Source: Solirubrobacterales bacterium (GTDB lineage Bacteria > Actinomycetota > Thermoleophilia > Solirubrobacterales > Solirubrobacteraceae). Taken from it: DNA of 9,431 nucleotides. The notes beneath the pieces are model-generated. The model searched no databases, was not told the DNA's origin, and saw only the letters and a program-made list of their open reading frames with translations. The position numbers and the translations under genes are program-made. The stretch spans positions 1-9,431 of the forward strand of contig JAATFK010000149.1 of the NCBI GenBank assembly GCA_015655225.1. Direction: 5' to 3'. Each line of letters begins with the position of its first letter. The stretch's first letter is position 1. Shown here one piece after another: positions 5,606 to 9,431 of the stretch.

Positions 5606-7382
5606 AGTAGGCGAGCGCGCCGAGGCACTCCTCCCACCAGGCGCGCTCCGCGTCGGTGCGGGCGGCGCGCGCCTTCCGGCGGGTCCAGTCGCTCAGCATC
5701 TCGGTGCGGCCGATCGCGAGCGACGGTCCCGTGACGGCGTAGTTGCCGTCGTCCAGCAGGACGAGCGCGCCGGGCACGTCGCGGCGCGTGCGCAGACGGT
5801 CGACGACCTTGCGGCCGGCGACCACCTCGGCGAGCGCCGGGCTCCCGTCGGCACCGTCCCACGGGCGCACCGAGAAGATCGGCGCGTGGCCGGTGTGGAC
5901 CCGCGGCGGGCGCGGTGGCGGGCCGATCGGGCCGTCGCGCCAGCGCTCCAGCAGCGCCGTCACCTCCGCGATCGCCTCGCGGCGGATCAGCACGTGGAGG
6001 CGGTCGCCGGCCTCGATTCTGGTCGAGCCGCGCGGCGGGACCGCCTGCTCGCCGCGCACGATCACGTTGACGATCGCCGCGCGCGGCAGCTCGAGGTCGC
6101 GGATCCGCAGCCCGACGATCGCGTCGCCCTCCTCGACCGGGTACTCGACCGAGTCGGCGCCGAGCTGGCGGATCGTGCCGGTCTCGGTCAGCGGGCTCGG
6201 CCGCAGGCCGGCGGCGGCGGTCGCGTTCAGGCGGCCGGCGACCCACTCGAAGGTCGAGCCCTGCACGACGGTCGAGAGCAGGACGGCGAAGAAGACGATG
6301 TCGAAGAACTCGACGCTGTGGGGCACGTGGGCGATCACCGGGAAGGTCGCCAGCACGACCGGCACCGCGCCGCGCAGCCCGGCCCAGCCGAGCACGGTGC
6401 GGTCGCGCAGGTCGAAGCCGGTGCCGGCCGCGACGAACGCCGCGATCGGCCGCGCGACGAACGCCAGCACGAGCGCGAGGATCGTCCCCTGCAGCGCGTA
6501 GTGACCCAGCTCGCTGGGGAAGACGAGCAGCCCGAGCGCGAGGAACATCGTCAACTGGGCGACCCACGCCATCCCCTCGTGGAAGGTGACGATCGTCTGC
6601 TTGCCGGGGATCCGCGCGCTGCCGAGCGCGAGGCCGGCGATGTAGACGGCGAGGAAGCCGGAGCCGTGGAGGCTGTCGGCGGCGCCGAACGCGACCGCGG
6701 CGGTCGCGATCGAGGCGACCGGGTAGAGGCCCGGGGTCGTCAGCTCGAAGCGCTTGAACGCCTGCACCGCGCCGAGCCCGACGGCGATCCCGAGGCCGCC
6801 GCCGATCCCGATCTGGCGCACGAGCAGGAGCAGCACGTCGGACACGCCGTAGTGCGGCTTCGTGATCCAGTCGATCAGGCCGACGACGAGCAGCACCGCG
6901 ATCGGGTCGTTGAAGCCGGCCTCGCCCTCCAGCGTCGTCGCGATCCGGTGCTTCAGCCGCGAGCCGCGCAGCAGCGAGAAGATCGCGGCGCCGTCGGTCG
7001 AGGCGACGATCGCGCCGACCAGCAGCCCCTCCTTGATGGGGAAGTTGAACAGCCAGGCCGAGACGAGGCCGCAGATGCCGGCCGTGATCAGGGTCCCGAA
7101 GACGGCGAGGCTGAGCGCGTTCGCCAGCACCGGCCGGATCTCCCCGAAGCCCGAGGTGAGGCCGCCCTCGAAGAGGATCAGCCCGAGGGCGACGATCCCG
7201 ATCTCTCTCGCGACCTCGTAGTCGCTGAACTCGACCCAGCCGAAGCCGTCGGTGCCGACGACCATGCCGACGCCGAGGAAGAGGACGAGCGCCGGCACGC
7301 GCAGGCGTCCCGCGAGCAGGGAGGCGGCGAGGCCCGCGAACAGCAGCGCGCCGGCGACCAGGATCGATTCGGCGTCCGCCAT
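5604..7382 (-). CDS. nhaP2: K+/H+ antiporter, NhaP2/CvrA type (CPA1 family) with RCK_C domain
   Basis: This 592-residue inner-membrane antiporter exchanges cytoplasmic K+ (or Na+) for external H+. About twelve hydrophobic segments span residues 6-380. Family motifs are clear: FEGGLTS (71-77), ASTDGAAIF (127-135, Asp130), EGEAGFNDPIAV (152-163, Asn158-Asp159 being the cation-site pair) and GLRGAVPVVLATFPV (335-349). Residues about 400-485 form a TrkA-C/RCK_C regulatory domain (VEYPVEEGDAIVG, then IEAGDRLHVLIRRE), and the hydrophilic tail from about 500 resembles the CorC/HlyC-like end of E. coli NhaP2, whose length (578) is close. The ATG at 7382 lacks a Shine-Dalgarno sequence; it stands 51 bp from the divergent pentapeptide gene. 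The gene converges on the helicase with an 18-bp gap. The family is clear; cation preference cannot be read from sequence. Confidence 0.93.
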   Translation of the reverse strand: MADAESILVAGALLFAGLAASLLAGRLRVPALVLFLGVGMVVGTDGFGWVEFSDYEVAREIGIVALGLILFEGGLTSGFGEIRPVLANALSLAVFGTLITAGICGLVSAWLFNFPIKEGLLVGAIVASTDGAAIFSLLRGSRLKHRIATTLEGEAGFNDPIAVLLVVGLIDWITKPHYGVSDVLLLLVRQIGIGGGLGIAVGLGAVQAFKRFELTTPGLYPVASIATAAVAFGAADSLHGSGFLAVYIAGLALGSARIPGKQTIVTFHEGMAWVAQLTMFLALGLLVFPSELGHYALQGTILALVLAFVARPIAAFVAAGTGFDLRDRTVLGWAGLRGAVPVVLATFPVIAHVPHSVEFFDIVFFAVLLSTVVQGSTFEWVAGRLNATAAAGLRPSPLTETGTIRQLGADSVEYPVEEGDAIVGLRIRDLELPRAAIVNVIVRGEQAVPPRGSTRIEAGDRLHVLIRREAIAEVTALLERWRDGPIGPPPRPPRVHTGHAPIFSVRPWDGADGSPALAEVVAGRKVVDRLRTRRDVPGALVLLDDGNYAVTGPSLAIGRTEMLSDWTRRKARAARTDAERAWWEECLGALAY

Positions 7383-7433
7383 GGCCGAACCATGCCAGGC
7401 CTGCCGGGCGCGCGACAGCTAGCCTCCGCGTCG
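7383..7433. promoter_or_regulatory. 51-bp divergent promoter region, antiporter / pentapeptide protein
   Basis: On the plus strand TAGCCT at 7420-7425 (TAnnnT) stands 8 nt before the ATG at 7434, with no ribosome site between, consistent with a leaderless transcript. The gap also holds the 8-bp palindrome CAGGCCTG (7396-7403) and GCTAGC (7419-7424), which overlaps the -10 candidate. An in-frame ATG at 7392 would add 14 residues to the pentapeptide protein but has no signal in its favour. No clear -10 box is visible for the minus-strand antiporter. Confidence 0.35.
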
Positions 7434-7997
7434 ATGGCCTCCGAACCGCTCCCACCCCGGATCCCGAAGAGCGGGCTGGAGCCGTGGCCCGAGCCCGTGC
7501 TCGACCGCGACGCGCTCGTGCCCGACGGGCTCGCGGACACGCTGCTCGACCAGGTCAGCCTCGCGAACGTGCGGGCGGTCCACGTCTCCCTGCACCGCGT
7601 CGTGCTGCGCGGCTGCCGCATGACCGGCCTCCAGCTGGCCGAGTCGACCTTGCGCGACGTGGTGCTCGAGCACTGCCGGATCGACCTCTCCGCGTTCCGC
7701 GTCAGCACGTTCGAGCGGGTCGTCTTCCGCGACTGCATCCTGCGGGAGGCCGACTTCGTCGAGGCGAGGCTGCACTCGGTCGTCTTCGAGGACTGTGACC
7801 TCTCCGGCGCCGACCTCTCGCACGCGACCTTCTCGCGCTCGCAGCTGAGCGGCTGCAAGCTCGAGGGCCTGGTGGGCGCGGAGCGGCTGCGCGGGACGTC
7901 GATGCCGTGGCCCGACGTCGTCGGCTTCGCCGGCGAGATGGCGGCGGCGATCGGGATCGGCGTGATCGAGCCGGATCCCGAGGCGGACGGCCGCTAA
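7434..7997 (+). CDS. Pentapeptide-repeat protein (right-handed quadrilateral beta-helix)
   Basis: The 187-residue protein has about 20 consecutive five-residue repeats between residues 39 and 146, with Leu, Phe or Met at the central position of nearly every unit (for example DLSGA DLSHA TFSRS). This predicts a square beta-helix of about five full turns. Cys61, Cys81, Cys101, Cys121 and Cys141 fall exactly 20 residues apart, one per turn, at the inward-facing first position of the unit. The N-terminal 35 residues are Pro-rich, and the C-terminal LRGTSMPWPDVVGFAGEMAA segment is a capping helix of a kind seen after pentapeptide repeats. Some relatives (MfpA, Qnr) mimic DNA and bind gyrase, but this helix is shorter and nothing ties it to that role. 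It has no signal peptide. The ATG at 7434 follows a TAGCCT box by 8 nt. It ends in a 4-bp overlap with the convergent exoribonuclease gene. Confidence 0.88.
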   Translation: MASEPLPPRIPKSGLEPWPEPVLDRDALVPDGLADTLLDQVSLANVRAVHVSLHRVVLRGCRMTGLQLAESTLRDVVLEHCRIDLSAFRVSTFERVVFRDCILREADFVEARLHSVVFEDCDLSGADLSHATFSRSQLSGCKLEGLVGAERLRGTSMPWPDVVGFAGEMAAAIGIGVIEPDPEADGR

Positions 7998-8003
7998 AGC
8001 GGC
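7990..8003. terminator. Perfect inverted repeat centred on overlapping convergent stop codons
   Basis: GCCGCT at 7990-7995 and AGCGGC at 7998-8003 are exact inverted copies. As RNA from either strand this forms a 5-bp GC stem with a 4-nt loop. The plus-strand stop TAA (7995-7997) and the minus-strand stop TAG (7996-7994) sit at its centre. There is no T-run, and the stem is short, so termination is only a possibility. Confidence 0.3.
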
Positions 8004-8878
8004 AGCCCGTGCTCCAGCGCGCCCTTGACGGCCGCGTCGAGCGCGTTGACGCGGGCCAGCGCGAGCGCCTCGGCGGAGCCGAAGCGGCGGCCGGGGGCGG
8101 CGTCGGGACCGTGGTGGCAGAGGACGCAGTGCTGGAGCGCGAGCAGCCGGTCGGCGCTCAGGACCGCGCCGAGGCCGGCGGCCCGCTCCTCGATCATCCG
8201 CTGGGCGATCTGGACGTGGCCGAGCAGCCGGCCCTCGTCGGTCAGGCCGAACTCGGCGCCGTAGGTGAACTCGCGCACCTTGCCGACGTCGTGGAGCAGC
8301 GCGGCGGCGATCATCAGGTCGGAGTCGAGCCTGACGTGGAGCAGGCAGGTCTCCTGGGCGAGCGTCGCGACCGCGACCGTGTGCTCCAGCAGGCCGCCGA
8401 GGTAGGCGTGGTGGCCGGCGCGCGTGCAGGGCGCGCGGCGCAGCGCGGCGCGCATGGAAGCGTCGCCGAGGAACGCGCCGACGAGCGCCTTCAGGCCTGG
8501 GTCGTAGACCTCGCCGGCGAGGTGCTCCAGGAAGCCGTCCAGCTCGTCGAGGTCGCGGTAGGCGCTCGGCAGGAAGTCGGCCGGGTCGACCTGGGCGGGG
8601 TCCGCTCTGGCGATCTGGCGGACGTCGATCTGCAGCTCGTCGCGGAAGCGCTCCACGCGACCCGCTACGCGCACGAGGTCGCCGCGCTCGAAGCGGCCGG
8701 CGAGCACGTCGGCGTCCCGGAAGGCGCGGGCGGGGACCGTGCCGGTGCGGTCGCGCAGCTCCAGCGCGAGGTACGGCGTGCCCGCTCTGGAGGTCAGCCG
8801 GTCCTTGCGCGTGCAGGCGAAGACGGCGTCGATCTCCTGCGTCGGACGCAGCGCGCTGACGGTGACGGACTCGGACAC
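7994..8878 (-). CDS. YhaM-like 3'-5' exoribonuclease: OB-fold plus HD domain
   Basis: The 294-residue protein resembles YhaM/Cbf1, a cytoplasmic metal-dependent 3'-5' exonuclease acting on RNA (and ssDNA). Residues about 10-95 are an OB-fold nucleic-acid-binding domain (PYLALELRDRTGTVPARAF, then GDLVRVAGRVERF). Residues about 155-290 are an HD phosphohydrolase domain with His166 (GGLLEHT), His196-Asp197 (ALLHDVGK), His221 (GRLLGHV), His255-His256 (CHHG) and Asp281 (LDAAVKG), so the full set of metal ligands seems present. Length is slightly below the roughly 314 residues of Bacillus YhaM. The start is GTG at 8878; the longer in-frame ATG at 9022 would lie inside the divergent PAC2 gene. No Shine-Dalgarno sequence is visible, and CATGAT lies 6 nt upstream on the minus strand, suggesting a leaderless mRNA. 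Family is firm; the true substrate in this organism is not shown. Confidence 0.9.
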   Translation of the reverse strand: MSESVTVSALRPTQEIDAVFACTRKDRLTSRAGTPYLALELRDRTGTVPARAFRDADVLAGRFERGDLVRVAGRVERFRDELQIDVRQIARADPAQVDPADFLPSAYRDLDELDGFLEHLAGEVYDPGLKALVGAFLGDASMRAALRRAPCTRAGHHAYLGGLLEHTVAVATLAQETCLLHVRLDSDLMIAAALLHDVGKVREFTYGAEFGLTDEGRLLGHVQIAQRMIEERAAGLGAVLSADRLLALQHCVLCHHGPDAAPGRRFGSAEALALARVNALDAAVKGALEHGLPL

Positions 8879-8906
8879 GCATCCATCATGTACTAAGTTG
8901 CTTGGG
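8879..8906. promoter_or_regulatory. 28-bp divergent promoter with facing -10 boxes
   Basis: On the plus strand TAAGTT at 8894-8899 lies 7 nt before the PAC2 ATG at 8907. On the minus strand CATGAT (complement of 8885-8890) lies 6 nt before the exoribonuclease GTG at 8878. Neither start has a ribosome site. The two candidate -10 boxes are only 3 bp apart, so RNA polymerase could hardly occupy both at once. This is also the most AT-rich short stretch in this part of the window. Calls rest on pattern and spacing. Confidence 0.4.
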
Positions 8907-9431
8907 ATGCAGCCGCTGCAATGGGAACGCCGCCCCGACGGCCTCCGCGCCCCCGCCGTCGTGTGTGCCTTCAGAGGCTGGAACGACGCCGGCGACGCCG
9001 CCACCACCGCCCTCCAGTTCATCGGGACGCAGCTGGGAGCCTCACGCTTCGCGACGATCGACCCGGAGGAGTTCTACGACTTCCAGGCGACGCGACCGCA
9101 GGTCAAGTTCACCGAGGGCCACGCCCGCGAGATCACCTGGCCGGCGGTCGAGATCTTCGAGGCGCGCGTGCCGCGCGCGCCGCGCGACCTGATCCTCGTC
9201 TCCGGCAGCGAGCCGTCGATGCGCTGGCGGACCTTCTGCCAGCTCGTGATCGACCTCGCCGAGGCGCTCGGAGCGCAGCTCGTCGTCTCGCTCGGCGCGC
9301 TGCTGGCCGACGTCGCGCACTCACGGCCGATCGGGATCACCGGGCTCGCCTCGGATCCCGTGCTGGTCGACCGGCTCGGGCTCGCGCCGACCTCCTACGA
9401 GGGCCCGACCGGCATCGTCGGCGTCCTGCAG
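8907..9431 (+). CDS. PAC2-family protein (partial, 3' end outside window)
   Basis: The first 175 residues are present and the reading frame is open to the window edge. Conserved PAC2 blocks appear in order: FRGWNDAGDAA (22-32), IDPEEFYDFQATRP (51-64), ITWP (76-79), LILVSGSEPSMRWRTF (95-110), VVSLGALLADVAHSRP (126-141) and YEGPTGIVGVL (164-174). PAC2 proteins are named after a eukaryotic proteasome assembly chaperone, and actinobacterial members are common, but their biochemical role is not established. The protein looks cytoplasmic, with no signal peptide. The ATG at 8907 is preceded by a TAAGTT box 7 nt upstream and no Shine-Dalgarno sequence. It is divergent from the exoribonuclease gene with 28 bp between the starts. 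Codons 23 (AGA) and a few others near the start are less GC-biased than the rest. Confidence 0.9.
   Translation, partial: MQPLQWERRPDGLRAPAVVCAFRGWNDAGDAATTALQFIGTQLGASRFATIDPEEFYDFQATRPQVKFTEGHAREITWPAVEIFEARVPRAPRDLILVSGSEPSMRWRTFCQLVIDLAEALGAQLVVSLGALLADVAHSRPIGITGLASDPVLVDRLGLAPTSYEGPTGIVGVLQ

Noticed and set aside
5886..7433. Long plus-strand open frame antisense to the antiporter and continuous with the pentapeptide gene
   Set aside because: The upstream part has a shadow-type composition (Arg, Asp, Gly, Glu, Ala) without motifs, while the antiporter on the other strand is unmistakable. Only the part from 7434 is coding.
7392..7433. Earlier ATG (7392) for the pentapeptide-repeat protein
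   Set aside because: It adds 14 residues with no domain value and would put the candidate -10 box inside the coding sequence.
7434..7997. Pentapeptide protein as a fluoroquinolone-resistance (Qnr/MfpA) gyrase protector
   Set aside because: It has only about five turns and no dimer or loop features that I can recognise from those proteins. Fold similarity alone does not support the function.
8879..9022. N-terminal extension of the exoribonuclease to an ATG at 9022
   Set aside because: It would overlap the 5' part of the PAC2 gene in antisense, and the extension has no OB-fold or HD character. The GTG at 8878 fits the family start.

Overview
The window is very GC-rich and almost fully coding, with codons ending overwhelmingly in G or C. 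Gene content points to a high-GC actinobacterium. An F420-associated DUF2342-type metalloprotease, an AdnB/AddB-like helicase-nuclease, a PAC2 protein and apparently leaderless starts together suggest Thermoleophilia/Solirubrobacterales (Conexibacter- or Solirubrobacter-like). That placement is inference from gene content; there is no rRNA or other phylogenetic marker here. I see no mobile element, CRISPR array, tRNA, rRNA or defence island, and the region reads as ordinary chromosome.

Layout. Positions 1-290 (minus) hold the 5' part of an unrecognised gene whose Arg/Ala/Pro/Thr-rich N-terminal stretch looks frameshifted. Positions 291-440 are a non-coding gap with a strong stem-loop and three copies of a 7-bp word. 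Next come two minus-strand genes 37 bp apart, transcribed from 2403 toward 441: an inositol-monophosphatase-family phosphatase, then a zinc-dependent metalloprotease. Head-to-head with the phosphatase is a 1053-residue UvrD-type helicase fused to a PD-(D/E)XK nuclease with an iron-sulfur cysteine set (2424-5585, plus). A K+/H+ antiporter of the NhaP2/CvrA type (5604-7382, minus) converges on it. Then follow a pentapeptide-repeat protein (7434-7997, plus), an OB-fold plus HD-domain YhaM-like 3'-5' exoribonuclease (7994-8878, minus), and the start of a PAC2-family protein (8907 to the window end, plus).

From 2403 onward every gene has the opposite orientation to its neighbour, so apart from the phosphatase-metalloprotease pair these look like single-gene transcription units with gaps of 18-51 bp or a 4-bp overlap. 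All three divergent gaps have a TAnnnT hexamer 6-8 nt before the plus-strand start codon and no Shine-Dalgarno sequence, the expected look of leaderless mRNAs. Both convergent junctions carry a GC-rich inverted repeat around the two stop codons. The genes do not form one obvious pathway: they cover DNA repair, ion homeostasis, RNA decay, phosphate-ester metabolism and proteins of unknown role.

The points most worth a second look are the apparent double frame switch in the first gene, a five-step cysteine ladder with exact 20-residue spacing in the pentapeptide protein, the AdnB-like helicase-nuclease with altered motifs II and III and no adjacent partner, and the leaderless, interleaved divergent promoters. 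I found no convincing new multi-gene system.
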